This document shows positions 42,100-51,405 of a stretch of 64,000 bases of DNA, one piece after another. Where the stretch lies: assembly GCA_017458585.1 (NCBI GenBank), contig JAFTAJ010000034.1, positions 1 to 64,000 on the forward strand, in the 5' to 3' direction. Below the pieces are notes generated by a model that did no database searches, had not been told where the DNA came from, and was given only the letters and a program-made list of their open reading frames with translations. Both the position numbers and the translations under genes were made by a program. Origin of the DNA: Bacteroidaceae bacterium. Its GTDB lineage: Bacteria; Bacteroidota; Bacteroidia; Bacteroidales; Bacteroidaceae. The first letter of the stretch is position 1. Each line of letters opens with the position of its first letter.

Positions 42100-42855
42100 A
42101 TGATGCGCTTTATTTCATGGAATGTAAACGGCTTGCGAGCATGCGCAGGCAAAGGCTTTGCCGATATCTTCGACCGTCTGGATGCCGACATCTTCTCTCT
42201 GCAGGAGACCAAGATGCAAGCCGGGCAGCTAGACCTCAACTTCCTGGGCTACCAGAGTTGCTGGAACTACGCTGACAAGAAAGGCTACAGCGGCACGGCT
42301 GCCTACACGCGGATGATGCCCCAGTCGGTAAGCCTCGGCATGGGCATTGACGAGCACGACCACGAAGGGCGCGTGATTACGCTTGAGTTTCCGGAGTTTT
42401 ACTACGTCACCGTTTACACGCCCAATTCGCAGGACGGCCTCAAGCGCCTCGACTATCGCATGAGGTGGGATGACGCTTTCCGCGACTTTGTGTGCGAACT
42501 CGACAAGAAGAAACCTGTGATTATCTGCGGCGATATGAACGTGGCGCACCACGAGATTGACATAAAGAACCCCAAGTCCAACCTGCGCAATGCAGGCTTC
42601 ACCCAGGAAGAGCGTGACAAATTCACCCTTCTGCTGGACAGTGGCTTCGTGGATACCTTCCGCCACCTTAACCCCGACCTGGAGGGTGCCTACTCATGGT
42701 GGTCCTACCGATTCAATGCCCGTCAGAACAACGCCGGATGGCGCATTGACTACTACCTCATCAGCCAGCGGTTGCTACCTAAGCTGAAGGACGCACGCAT
42801 ACTGAGCGACATCTATGGCTCTGACCACTGCCCCGTGCTGCTGGAACTGGAATAG
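42100..42855 (+). CDS. xth: Exodeoxyribonuclease III (AP endonuclease)
   Basis: 251 residues; ATG at 42100 or 42103. EEP fold motifs: SWNVNGLRAC, FSLQETK (metal Glu), GYSGTAAYTR, VYTPNSQ, GDMNVAHHEIDIKNP, WWSYRFNARQNNAGWRIDY and the catalytic GSDHCPV. Cytosolic base-excision repair. Its leader and its 3' flank are both heptamer arrays. Confidence 0.96.
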   Translation: MMRFISWNVNGLRACAGKGFADIFDRLDADIFSLQETKMQAGQLDLNFLGYQSCWNYADKKGYSGTAAYTRMMPQSVSLGMGIDEHDHEGRVITLEFPEFYYVTVYTPNSQDGLKRLDYRMRWDDAFRDFVCELDKKKPVIICGDMNVAHHEIDIKNPKSNLRNAGFTQEERDKFTLLLDSGFVDTFRHLNPDLEGAYSWWSYRFNARQNNAGWRIDYYLISQRLLPKLKDARILSDIYGSDHCPVLLELE

Positions 42856-42872
42856 ATAGCTTTTTTCAAAAA

Positions 42873-42906
42873 AAACTCCTAATTCCTAACTCCTAATTCC
42901 TAATTT
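42873..42906 (-). repeat. CTCCTAA/TTCCTAA heptamer array before the tRNA
   Basis: Four to five units, occupying the place where the tRNA promoter -33 box would be expected. Confidence 0.85.
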
Positions 42907-42911
42907 CTTTG

Positions 42912-42919
42912 TACCTTTG
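42912..42919 (+). promoter_or_regulatory. -7 box for tRNA-Ser
   Basis: TACCTTTG matches TANNTTTG, 16 bp before the tRNA 5' end. Confidence 0.6.
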
Positions 42920-42934
42920 CACCCGCAAACAAAC

Positions 42935-43022
42935 GGAGAGGTGCTCGAGTGGCTGAAGAGGCACGCCTGGAAAGCGTGTAACCGCCGAAAGCGGTTCGTA
43001 GGTTCGAATCCTATCCTCTCCG
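42935..43022 (+). tRNA. tRNA-Ser (anticodon GGA)
   Basis: 88 nt class II tRNA. Acceptor stem GGAGAGG (42935-42941) with CCTCTCC (43015-43021); anticodon loop CTGGAAA gives GGA; long variable arm (ACCGCCGAAAGCGGT); T loop GGTTCGAATCC. CCA is not encoded. Confidence 0.97.
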
Positions 43023-43031
43023 CAAAGAATG

Positions 43032-43068
43032 AGAAAGAGGCAGGCGTGCGCCTGCCTCTTTCTTATTT
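43032..43068. terminator. Terminator shared by tRNA-Ser and the C10 protease gene
   Basis: Perfect arms AGAAAGAGGCAGGCG (43032-43046) and CGCCTGCCTCTTTCT (43049-43063), then TATTTT. The converging gene's stop codon (43063-43065) is at the stem's end. Confidence 0.9.
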
Positions 43069-46000
43069 TGCCACCACCTTTCTGCCCTGAATATAAATGC
43101 CCTTGGGATAAGGCTGTCCGGCAGAAACCCTACGGCCCTGTAGGTCATAAGCAGACTGTCCATTGACATTTGACGAGTGAGAATCCTCGAAAACCTGGTT
43201 TTGCATGGTGTCCAGTCCCGTGAACATGTCGGGCATCACAGTTAAGCTGTAGATGCGCACCTCATTACCTACTGAGGATAAGGCGACGGCATAAATATAG
43301 ATAAAGGTGTCGTCAGAAACGTCGTAGTTAACCACGGCTTCGCCTTGTGTGTTGAGCGTAACTTTCCGTGGTGGCTGGTTGCCTGCCTGCACAGCCAGCT
43401 GTGCGCTGCCAATGGTCTGGGCATTGATTTTGATGGTGCCGTTTCCTTCTGCCGCCTCCAGAATGACGCCGGTGAAGTTGGCCTTCACTTCGTCAGAGCC
43501 TGGCGTGGCATCGGTTATCTGCGCCATGTCGGTAGGCTTGTCGATGACTATGCAACCGTCGGCAGAGTCGTAGCTATCGGAACCCGTGTTGTAGTAGATG
43601 TTGTCAATTACCTTGTCAGCCAGTTGCTGCCCGGCGAGACTGCCGCCGCTTACGTCTGTCTTGGCTACCACAGGCTCAAGGGCTTCCATCTCTATAATAT
43701 TGGTAAAATTCTTCCAGCCCTCGGCTGCCATGTATTTCTTCTTTGAGCCGTAGGGCACGTAGAATGGGGTGCTGTAGTCACAGCCATAGAAGATGTTGCT
43801 GTAGTATTCGTCATGGTTCTCCACAGGCTCCTCTCTCAGCATCACAATCTTCTCAAGATTGGTACAACCATAAAATGCTCTTCCGTCGATGCAGTCTACA
43901 TTCTTTGGGATGGTAATGGATGTTAGCTTGCTGTTCCCTGAGAATGCTTCGTAGCCTATATATCTCAGACTGCTGGGTAGCGACAAAGATTTGAGATGGT
44001 CGCAGTAAGCTAAGGCTCTGTATTTGATGCTGTCCACACCTTCGGGAATAACTATGGCCTCCATATTGAGTGTGTTCTGAAAGGCCATTTGGCCGATGCG
44101 TTTCACTGAGCGGGGGATGGTGGTAGTCATGATTCCCGTTACGAGCTCATTGTTGGCAGTGCGGATTATGGCGTTGCAGTTATTGCGCGAGTCATAGACA
44201 GGGTTGCGCTTGTCCACCCGAATTGTCTTCAACAGGCCGCAGTTACCCACAATGCCTCCTCCAACGTAGGTCACACCGGCGGGCAATACGAAGGTCTCGA
44301 TAGAGTTTGTAATGAATGCATAGTCGCCAATACTCTTGAGGGTGGAGGGCAACTTGAATTGTTTGATGAGATTTTCGCCGCACCAATAAAAAGCCTGTGT
44401 ACCGATGGTCTCCAGCCCCTCGGGTAGATTGATTCCGCGCAGGCGGGTGCAAGTGCTGAAGGCGAAGTCGCCTATATGTTTCAGACCCGCAGGCAGGTCA
44501 ATTTGTTTCAACCAGTAGCATGAATAGAAGGCATAATTTCCCAGGCTGGTCACTTCTTTCGGAATCTTGGTGCTCTGGCACCCTCTTACCAACTCGTTAG
44601 TTGCAGTGCGGATGATAGCGTTGCAGTCGTTACGCGAGTCGAAGACGGGGTTATCCTTATCGACACTCAGTCTGCACAGCTGGGGCATATATCCGAAGGC
44701 AGAGCCATCCAGTGAGGTCACTTTGGCAGGAATGGTAAGGTCCATCAGATATTCATTCAGAAAGAATGCGTTCCAGCCTATAGACACGATGGAATTAGGA
44801 AGCTTAACGGCACCCAGATGATAGCAGTAGGAAAAGGCATAGTTGGGGAATACGTTGTCTTCGGTGTTTACGGTTCCACTTGCATTATACAGAATCAACG
44901 GCTCGCCTCCTGCCACTACGTTGGCGTTGCTGAGGTCGAGGTCAATCAGCCGCCCGGCCCTGACAAGCCTCTTGAGGCAGTTGAAGTCGGTGCCGTTGAT
45001 GTTTCCGTTGACCTTCAGGCGGTCAGTAAACAGCACCTGGTCAGAGTCAATGACGCTTTCCAGTTCACCGGCTTGGCTTACGCTAACCTCGTAGATCTGC
45101 GGCTTGTAGTCGGCAGGACGAATCTCGCAGCACATCTCCTCGCCGCTGTTATAGCTCCTGCCGCCAGGGCTGAGGGCGCCAAGGTCGTAGTATCCGTCGA
45201 AGGCTCCCGACCATCCCCAGTTGACATGTACTCGCCCCTCGCTGTCGTAGCCGTCGAGCACGAATCCGTGGCCACCGCCTGAGTAGTAAACGGGCAGACC
45301 CCGCGAGATGTTGGAGTAAACAGTGTACATCCATACATCGTCTTCAATAAGCTCGCGCTTCAGGTACATCAGAAAGGGGTAATTCAGATACAGCGCCATT
45401 GCCGACTGCATCTTGCCACAGTTGGTGTAGCTGCCATCCGTGCTGTACTGCATCTCAGCAGCCTTGCCGCACACCTCCATCAGTGAGGCCACGGCGGCCG
45501 ACTGGTTGTCGGAGTAGCCGGAAGAGTAGCTGTCAAGCATATTGGCGTAGTCAAAGGTGGTGGTGCTAAAGTCTGCGTCTATCTCTTCGTTGCCGTTGTA
45601 CCAGGTATAGATGTTACGGTTGTACCCACGCTTCGGGTAGCCGAAATAGCGGCATATCTGCGCCATGGCCGTAGCCACGCAGCCGGTCAGGCATTGCGTG
45701 CCATTCAGTTGCGGACACTGCTGGTTGAACGGTGCATCCTGTCCCCACTGCGATTTAATCATCGGGGCAACCTCGCTCTTCAGAGCCGTCGGAACTGATT
45801 GGGGGATTATAACTGCCGATTGGGAATCGACAGCATTTAGCCACCAAACGAAGCCTGCCGGCATAGACTCTGGAGAATACGACTGTGTGGCGTAGGCCAA
45901 TATGCGGTCACTGCTGCTACTCCTGGGCAGCACCACCATGCCGTCTTCTCCGCTCACTATGGCTATATTTTCTTTCTCCTCCATGACCTGCAGCGCGTCG

Positions 46001-46155
46001 GATTTCGGATAGTCAGAAGTTGCAAACTTCTTCGACGCAACTTTCTGCATAAGGAAAGTCCTCGCCATATCCTTCAGTTCTTCGTGTGAGCGATACTGGC
46101 CGCGCACCTGCAAACCAATGGCCAGCAGCAGGAGTGTTATAAAAAATGATTTCAT
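43063..46155 (-). CDS. Secreted C10 cysteine protease (streptopain-like) fused to BspA-type leucine-rich repeats
   Basis: 1030 residues. Signal peptide to about residue 19, a propeptide with SpeB-like features, then the C10 catalytic domain: nucleophile Cys159 (TQCLTGCVATAMAQICRYFGYP) and GGHGFVLDGYD with the catalytic His, HVNWGWSGAFDGYY. Residues ~370-810 are LRR_5/BspA repeats (LPAGLKHIGDFAFSTCTRL; LPEGLETIGTQAFYWCG; LPSSLRYIGYEAFSG). A beta domain follows, and the C-terminus is the YDLQGRRV...KGIYIQGRKVVAK tail of Prevotella secreted proteins. The repeats may tether the protease to a target or surface. Partners with the downstream-strand glycosidase at 6 bp. Confidence 0.92.
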   Translation of the reverse strand: MKSFFITLLLLAIGLQVRGQYRSHEELKDMARTFLMQKVASKKFATSDYPKSDALQVMEEKENIAIVSGEDGMVVLPRSSSSDRILAYATQSYSPESMPAGFVWWLNAVDSQSAVIIPQSVPTALKSEVAPMIKSQWGQDAPFNQQCPQLNGTQCLTGCVATAMAQICRYFGYPKRGYNRNIYTWYNGNEEIDADFSTTTFDYANMLDSYSSGYSDNQSAAVASLMEVCGKAAEMQYSTDGSYTNCGKMQSAMALYLNYPFLMYLKRELIEDDVWMYTVYSNISRGLPVYYSGGGHGFVLDGYDSEGRVHVNWGWSGAFDGYYDLGALSPGGRSYNSGEEMCCEIRPADYKPQIYEVSVSQAGELESVIDSDQVLFTDRLKVNGNINGTDFNCLKRLVRAGRLIDLDLSNANVVAGGEPLILYNASGTVNTEDNVFPNYAFSYCYHLGAVKLPNSIVSIGWNAFFLNEYLMDLTIPAKVTSLDGSAFGYMPQLCRLSVDKDNPVFDSRNDCNAIIRTATNELVRGCQSTKIPKEVTSLGNYAFYSCYWLKQIDLPAGLKHIGDFAFSTCTRLRGINLPEGLETIGTQAFYWCGENLIKQFKLPSTLKSIGDYAFITNSIETFVLPAGVTYVGGGIVGNCGLLKTIRVDKRNPVYDSRNNCNAIIRTANNELVTGIMTTTIPRSVKRIGQMAFQNTLNMEAIVIPEGVDSIKYRALAYCDHLKSLSLPSSLRYIGYEAFSGNSKLTSITIPKNVDCIDGRAFYGCTNLEKIVMLREEPVENHDEYYSNIFYGCDYSTPFYVPYGSKKKYMAAEGWKNFTNIIEMEALEPVVAKTDVSGGSLAGQQLADKVIDNIYYNTGSDSYDSADGCIVIDKPTDMAQITDATPGSDEVKANFTGVILEAAEGNGTIKINAQTIGSAQLAVQAGNQPPRKVTLNTQGEAVVNYDVSDDTFIYIYAVALSSVGNEVRIYSLTVMPDMFTGLDTMQNQVFEDSHSSNVNGQSAYDLQGRRVSAGQPYPKGIYIQGRKVVAK

Positions 46156-46160
46156 AGTTT

Positions 46161-48983
46161 TTATATTTTCACCAATTTGCCGTTGACGATGTAGAGACCA
46201 TTCTTTAACATTGAGGATTGAGGATTAACCCTGCGTCCTTGTAAGTCGTAATAACTTTGAGATTTGAGATTTGAGGTTTGAGATTGATTCTCTGTTCTCT
46301 TTTCACTGTCTTCTAATCCTGTGGGATCATAATTTTCGTCCGTACCGTCAAAGACATAGACGCTGCTGGCAGGAATGCGGATGGTGAGAGTGCGGTCAAT
46401 ATCCAGAGGATAAAGTTCGCTCAAGCCGCTGAGCGCTTTCTGGTCGGCAAATGCTTTCTTTAGTTGGATGCTACCCTTCACATTAGCAGGGATATTGAGC
46501 ATCTCGCGCAGAGTAGTGATATAGTTCTGCGTAGCAGTGCCACCGTTGCGCAGGGCAAGCGTTGCCTTGGGGCCGTTCCACGATGCCCAGCCATAGACAC
46601 CGGCTTTGCTGCCGTCCCACGGATTGCCGCCTACCCAGTGGGCATCGGGCAACACATCGGCATTGCGTTTCTGCCACTCGATGCACTCTGCGAGGTCGCC
46701 CCATAGCTTGCCATTGCCGATAGAGTTCATCAAGGCGTAGTCGTTATACAGCTCTACCATCCCGCTACCGCAGGCAAAGGCGCAACGCATCTCGCGCCGT
46801 ACGGCCTCATAGCTGTTATCGCTGCTTACATTACCATATTTGGAGAGGATAAATCCGTGCGTCATCAATGTATTGATGGGGCAGATAGGCGAATTGGTAA
46901 CATAATTCTGATAGACGAGACGGTCGCGATATGTAATCCAATTCTCGCGGTCTGACGAGTTGTTGCCAATAGTGCCGTAGTCATTCTCTTGACGCCACGT
47001 GGCATCGGTGTAGTGATACCAGAATGGGCTGGCCCACGTGCCGACAGTAGTGTTGAAGAAGATGTCAGGCTTGAGATTCTCCCTCACATAGCGCTCGAGC
47101 CTTATTATTCCCTCGGCATTCTCGTTGCCGCTGTCGCCAGCATCGGGGCCTGTGGCACTGAACTGCGCGCTGATACCGTCAAACTTAAAGAAACGGAAGA
47201 GTCCGTTGCCCTCCGAGTCAGTGCCCTGATTCTTGGTGAGGTTCTCGGCTGCGTCAAGAAACACCTTATAATAATTCTTGTTGCCCAGCACCATGCTTTG
47301 TCCCATATTGCTCCAATAGCTGCGGCGATAGTTGCCGCTCTGCCCATAGCCTCCCACAGGACCGAGCCACGCCCCTACTCCACTGCCCATCTCATCGGCC
47401 AGCGCAGCAATGTCGCGCATCTCATTGGGGAAGCCACTGTGGAATGTCCATAGGCCGTAGTTGTCCCAGCCGTCGTCGATTACAAAGGCTGCGGGAGCAG
47501 TGTTGTACACATCATAGAAAGCCGTTTTCCAGTTGTTAAGGATGTCCATCACCTGCGCAGCGTTCATATTCTGCGTAGGGTCAACAGCGTTATTGCGATT
47601 GATATTCAGTTCATACCAACTGATGTAGCATGGGAACGGCCTCCAAGGCACCGCCCTCTCCCTCTCGCTGTACGCCAGGAAGGAACGGCGTTTCTGTGTC
47701 TTGGGGATATCGCTATTTGCCTCTGTGCCGTCCTGCGCTATCAGGCCGACCACGCTGCTAACCTTCCATGTCTCGCCTTTCTCCAGCGTAGTGTTGCGAC
47801 TCCATAGTCCCTGGATGTTCACGATGTCGTCATCGATGACTGCACCCTGCTTGGCCTTGTAGATATTCACAGTCATAGTGGAAGAGGCGTCGATACTCTC
47901 CGTTCCGTTCTCCACCAGCGCTCTCACAGTATAGGTGCCGTCGTTTGGCACCACAAGCGAGAAAGTATTATTGCTCGCCTGATGACCCGAGAAACCGCTA
48001 TGATAGTCGCTGGCCACAACATTGCCGCTTCCGTCAAGCAAATCCACACCACCGAAATTGAGGCGGTGGTTGCCGCTCTTGTAGACAATAGTGACTTCTA
48101 CCTTTTGGTTTTTCTCCAGCAAAACACTGGACTTGCCATACTTGTAGATATTTGGATAGCCATAGCCCGTAGCCTCCGTTACTCTCGCCGGCACCTGTGC
48201 CGCCGGCACTTGTGACCAACTGTCAGCAGTTAGCTCTATCGTCGCCAGTTTCTTAACAAACTCCCAGTTGTCGTCGCTCATCGACGCATCGCCAACAGTG
48301 TTGTAAGCCATCGGTGTCTCCAGTCCGGCAAAGATTCGGTCGCTCATTATCACCGCACCACGCGTGTTACCCACCACGGCAGGCACTGAGCCAGCCTCCT
48401 TGGTGTCAACATTATAGAGCATCGGCACCACATGATGCATATCCACATCATCGACACCTGTCAGCTCCATCTCCGTGCGGAGGTAATGGCTGCCATCCCT
48501 AAGCACAGCACGCCAAGTAATCTCCAGGCCCTTGCCTGCATAGGAATACGCGTATTTGGCCTCTATCTGCTGTCCAGCAAAATGCTTGGCGCCGTTCACT
48601 GCATTGGGCTCAGCCTCCAAGTGTGAGGCCTCTACGCTGCGCAGTGTCATCTCGCTTGCCGCAACCACCTTGCTGCCATCGCCGAAAACCACACGGAAAG
48701 GCTCGGTGCCGCCCACAAGGTTCATAGCCTCGCAACCACCGAAGATTAGCCCCTTTGCGCTCTTTACGAAAGTAGCCGACAATACATTATTATATAAGGT
48801 ATACTCTGGCTCCGCGCCATCAACTATACTCATCATAGCCTCGCCTACGGCATCCTGCTGCATAGGGTACACCACTGGCAGTTCATAAACATCCGCAGCC
48901 TCTTGAGCCAGCGCATCGCAAGGCACGCCCATCATCAGGGCAATAAGGGAAAACGCAAAAGACTTGACACTGATTCTTTTCAT
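46161..48983 (-). CDS. Secreted clan GH-D-like glycoside hydrolase (alpha-galactosidase-type barrel)
   Basis: 940 residues; signal peptide MKRISVKSFAFSLIALMMGVPCDALA. An N-terminal beta-sandwich (to ~270), an inserted carbohydrate-binding-like module (~270-380, GNHRLNFGGVDLLDGSGNVV), and a TIM barrel containing AFVIDDGWDNYG and FRFFKFDGIS; the K-F-D there matches the nucleophile motif (KxD) of GH27/GH36 enzymes. A beta domain and the YYDLQGRRV...NGLYIVNGKLVKI tail close it. Homologues are sometimes labelled enterotoxin without evidence. Substrate unknown, perhaps host or plant alpha-galactosides. Two heptamer arrays interrupt the tail (46206-46288). Upstream partner of the C10 protease in an operon. 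Confidence 0.82.
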   Translation of the reverse strand: MKRISVKSFAFSLIALMMGVPCDALAQEAADVYELPVVYPMQQDAVGEAMMSIVDGAEPEYTLYNNVLSATFVKSAKGLIFGGCEAMNLVGGTEPFRVVFGDGSKVVAASEMTLRSVEASHLEAEPNAVNGAKHFAGQQIEAKYAYSYAGKGLEITWRAVLRDGSHYLRTEMELTGVDDVDMHHVVPMLYNVDTKEAGSVPAVVGNTRGAVIMSDRIFAGLETPMAYNTVGDASMSDDNWEFVKKLATIELTADSWSQVPAAQVPARVTEATGYGYPNIYKYGKSSVLLEKNQKVEVTIVYKSGNHRLNFGGVDLLDGSGNVVASDYHSGFSGHQASNNTFSLVVPNDGTYTVRALVENGTESIDASSTMTVNIYKAKQGAVIDDDIVNIQGLWSRNTTLEKGETWKVSSVVGLIAQDGTEANSDIPKTQKRRSFLAYSERERAVPWRPFPCYISWYELNINRNNAVDPTQNMNAAQVMDILNNWKTAFYDVYNTAPAAFVIDDGWDNYGLWTFHSGFPNEMRDIAALADEMGSGVGAWLGPVGGYGQSGNYRRSYWSNMGQSMVLGNKNYYKVFLDAAENLTKNQGTDSEGNGLFRFFKFDGISAQFSATGPDAGDSGNENAEGIIRLERYVRENLKPDIFFNTTVGTWASPFWYHYTDATWRQENDYGTIGNNSSDRENWITYRDRLVYQNYVTNSPICPINTLMTHGFILSKYGNVSSDNSYEAVRREMRCAFACGSGMVELYNDYALMNSIGNGKLWGDLAECIEWQKRNADVLPDAHWVGGNPWDGSKAGVYGWASWNGPKATLALRNGGTATQNYITTLREMLNIPANVKGSIQLKKAFADQKALSGLSELYPLDIDRTLTIRIPASSVYVFDGTDENYDPTGLEDSEKRTENQSQTSNLKSQSYYDLQGRRVNPQSSMLKNGLYIVNGKLVKI
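46206..46288 (-). repeat. Heptamer arrays within the secretion-tail coding sequence
   Basis: ATTGAGG x2 (46210-46225) and GAGATTT x2, GAGGTTT, GAGATTG (46259-46285) on the plus strand, i.e. CTCAAAT-type units in the coding sense, on either side of the YYDLQGRRV codons. Confidence 0.85.
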
Positions 48984-49004
48984 GATACTATTGGTTTAAT
49001 GATG

Positions 49005-49012
49005 CAAAGATA
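49005..49012 (-). promoter_or_regulatory. -7 box for the glycosidase/protease operon
   Basis: Minus-strand TATCTTTG, 22 bp before the glycosidase start. -33 not evident. Confidence 0.55.
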
Positions 49013-49065
49013 GCATTTTTATAATATTTCGCCCCTCCACGAAAGCAAATATTTAAATAATTTGC

Positions 49066-49073
49066 TAACTTTG
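49066..49073 (+). promoter_or_regulatory. -7 box for the NfnAB-like gene
   Basis: TAACTTTG, exact consensus, 52 bp before ATG 49125; the -33 element is weak. Confidence 0.6.
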
Positions 49074-49124
49074 CCACGTAAAAGCATTACTTGCACTTAA
49101 TCTATAACACAAAAAAAGATTCCT

Positions 49125-51359
49125 ATGTATAAGATAACATACAAGCAGCAGTTTTCAGAGAATGTTTTCCGCCTCGACGTGGAGGCGCCCCTCATTGCCC
49201 GCAGCCGTAAGGCAGGTCATTTCGTGATTGTGCGCGTGGAAGAGGGGGGCGAGCGTATCCCTCTCACTATCAGCGACAGCAATACCGAGAAAGGCACCAT
49301 CATGCTGGTTGTGCAGCAGATTGGTGTCAGCACACGCAAGCTATGTGCCCTCAATCCCGGCGACACTATTGCCGATGTGGTAGGCCCGCTTGGTCAAGCC
49401 ACACATATCGAGAATTTCGGCACTGTGGTCTGCGCTGGAGGCGGTGTGGGTGTAGCCCCGATGCTGCCTATCATCCGTGCTCTCAAGGCAAAGGGCAACA
49501 AGGTCATCTCTGTGCTCGCCGGTCGCAGCAAGGAGCTCATTATCCTGGAGGATATGGTTAGGGAGAGCAGCGACGAGGTTATCATCATGACTGACGACGG
49601 CAGCTATGGCGAGAAAGGACTCGTCACTGCGGGCATTGAGCGCGTTATCCAGCGTGAGCGCGTGGACAAATGCTTCGCCATAGGCCCTGCGATAATGATG
49701 AAGTTCTGCTGCTTGCTGACGAAGAAATACGGCATCCCCACCGACGTGTCGCTCAACACTATCATGGTGGACGGCACAGGAATGTGCGGTGCCTGCCGCG
49801 TTACAGTGGACGGCAAGACACGCTTTGTGTGCGTTGATGGCCCCGAGTTTGACGGCCATCTGGTGGACTTCGATGAGATGCTCAAGCGTATGAAGGCATT
49901 CTCTGCCGAAGAGCGTGAGGCTCTCGCTGCCTTTGAGACACAAGCGCCCACCCTCACTGCCAAACAGCGCATGGCTATCCCGCGCGTGGTAATGCCCGAG
50001 CTAGAGCCCAGATATCGTGCCACCAAGCTGAGAGAGGAAGTCAATCAGGGGCTTACTCTGGAGCAAGCGCAGAGGGAGGCCAGTCGCTGCCTCGGCTGCA
50101 AGAACCCAGGCTGCGTGACGGGCTGTCCCGTAGGCATCGACATCCCCGCTTTCATCAAGAATATTGAGCACGGTGACGTGGCTGAGGCCGCCCGCGTAAT
50201 AAAGCAATACAGTTCGCTGCCCGCAGTGTGTGGGCGCGTATGTCCGCAGGAGAAACAGTGCGAGGCCCACTGCATCCACATCAAGATGAACAGCCAGCCC
50301 GTAGCTATCGGCTACTTGGAGAGGTTTGCAGCAGACCACTCTATTGACACGGGAGCGACGCCCCCTCCCCAAGCAAGTGAAGGACATGAGAAAGGGTCTA
50401 TAGCCGTTGTCGGCAGTGGCCCGGCAGGACTTTCTTTTGCTGGCGAGATGGCGGGCAGAGGATACAATGTTACCGTGTTTGAGGCTCTCCATGAGATTGG
50501 CGGAGTGCTGAAGTACGGCATCCCCGAATACCGTCTGCCCAATAGCGTGGTGGATCGCGAGATTGAGAGTCTCAAGCAGAGAGGCGTACGCTTTGAGACC
50601 GACTGCGTTATCGGCAAGACCATCACCATCGATGAGCTGAAGGCTCAAGGCTACAAAGGCATCTTCGTGGCCAGCGGTGCCGGCCTACCTAACTTTATGA
50701 ATATCCCTGGCGAGAACCTAATCAACGTCCTCTCCAGCAACGAATACCTCACCCGCGTCAATCTGATGGACGCTAGCAATAAGGACACCGACACCCCCGT
50801 GCCTATGGGCAAGCGTGTAGCTGTCATTGGCGGAGGCAACACTGCCATGGACTCCGTGCGCACCGCGCTTAGGCTCAGGGCTGAGAAGGCAATGATTGTC
50901 TATCGTCGCTCAGAGACAGAGATGCCCGCCCGTGCCGAAGAGGTGAAGCACGCAAAAGAGGAAGGCGTTGAGTTTCTCACCCTCCACAACCCTATAGAGT
51001 ATCTTGGCGACGAGGACGGCAAGGTGCAGAAGATTGTACTTCAGAAGATGGAGCTCGGCGAGCCGGACAGCAGCGGCCGCCGCAGTCCCGTGCCAATAGA
51101 GGGAGCCACGGAGACTCTTGACGTGGACCTCGTGATTGTGGCAGTAGGCGTAAGCCCTAACCCCATTGTGCCACGTAGCATCGAAGGCCTAGAGCTAGGC
51201 CGCAAGAACACCATCGTCGTCAACGAGCAGATGGAGTCAAGCATCCCAATGATATTTGCCGGCGGCGACATCGTGAGAGGCGGAGCTACCGTCATCCTCG
51301 CCATGGGCGACGGCAAGCGTGCCGCACAGGAAATGGATAAGAAACTCTCCAAGAATTGA
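49125..51359 (+). CDS. NfnAB-type fused NAD(P)H oxidoreductase (ferredoxin-NADP reductase subunit + GltD-like subunit)
   Basis: 744 residues. Residues 1-280: FAD/NAD(P)-binding reductase like DHOD PyrK/NfnA (GHFVIVRV, RIPLTISDSN, VVCAGGGVGVAPMLPI) ending in a [2Fe-2S] motif DGTGMCGACRV...FVCVDGP. Residues ~280-744: GltD/NfnB with two four-Cys clusters (CLGCKNPGCVTGCPVGIDIP; CGRVCPQEKQCEAHC), FAD site VVGSGPAGLSFAGEMA and NADPH site VIGGGNTAMDSVRTA. Two separate genes elsewhere, fused here as is common in Bacteroidetes. May carry out NADH/ferredoxin/NADPH electron bifurcation or supply NADPH; annotation as glutamate synthase small subunit alone would be misleading. Confidence 0.94.
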   Translation: MYKITYKQQFSENVFRLDVEAPLIARSRKAGHFVIVRVEEGGERIPLTISDSNTEKGTIMLVVQQIGVSTRKLCALNPGDTIADVVGPLGQATHIENFGTVVCAGGGVGVAPMLPIIRALKAKGNKVISVLAGRSKELIILEDMVRESSDEVIIMTDDGSYGEKGLVTAGIERVIQRERVDKCFAIGPAIMMKFCCLLTKKYGIPTDVSLNTIMVDGTGMCGACRVTVDGKTRFVCVDGPEFDGHLVDFDEMLKRMKAFSAEEREALAAFETQAPTLTAKQRMAIPRVVMPELEPRYRATKLREEVNQGLTLEQAQREASRCLGCKNPGCVTGCPVGIDIPAFIKNIEHGDVAEAARVIKQYSSLPAVCGRVCPQEKQCEAHCIHIKMNSQPVAIGYLERFAADHSIDTGATPPPQASEGHEKGSIAVVGSGPAGLSFAGEMAGRGYNVTVFEALHEIGGVLKYGIPEYRLPNSVVDREIESLKQRGVRFETDCVIGKTITIDELKAQGYKGIFVASGAGLPNFMNIPGENLINVLSSNEYLTRVNLMDASNKDTDTPVPMGKRVAVIGGGNTAMDSVRTALRLRAEKAMIVYRRSETEMPARAEEVKHAKEEGVEFLTLHNPIEYLGDEDGKVQKIVLQKMELGEPDSSGRRSPVPIEGATETLDVDLVIVAVGVSPNPIVPRSIEGLELGRKNTIVVNEQMESSIPMIFAGGDIVRGGATVILAMGDGKRAAQEMDKKLSKN

Positions 51360-51404
51360 AAAATTGAAAAATTGAAAAATTGAAGAATTGAAAAATTGAA
51401 AATT
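51357..51404 (+). repeat. AAATTGAA octamer array
   Basis: Six units of AAATTGAA/AATTGAAG from the NfnAB stop (the TGA is in the first unit) to 2 bp before the next ATG. Confidence 0.88.
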
Positions 51405-51405
51405 A

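Noticed and set aside
48984-49124. Searched for a riboswitch in the divergent region before the NfnAB-like gene
   Set aside because: Only two -7 boxes and A+T-rich sequence were seen; no recognisable riboswitch core.
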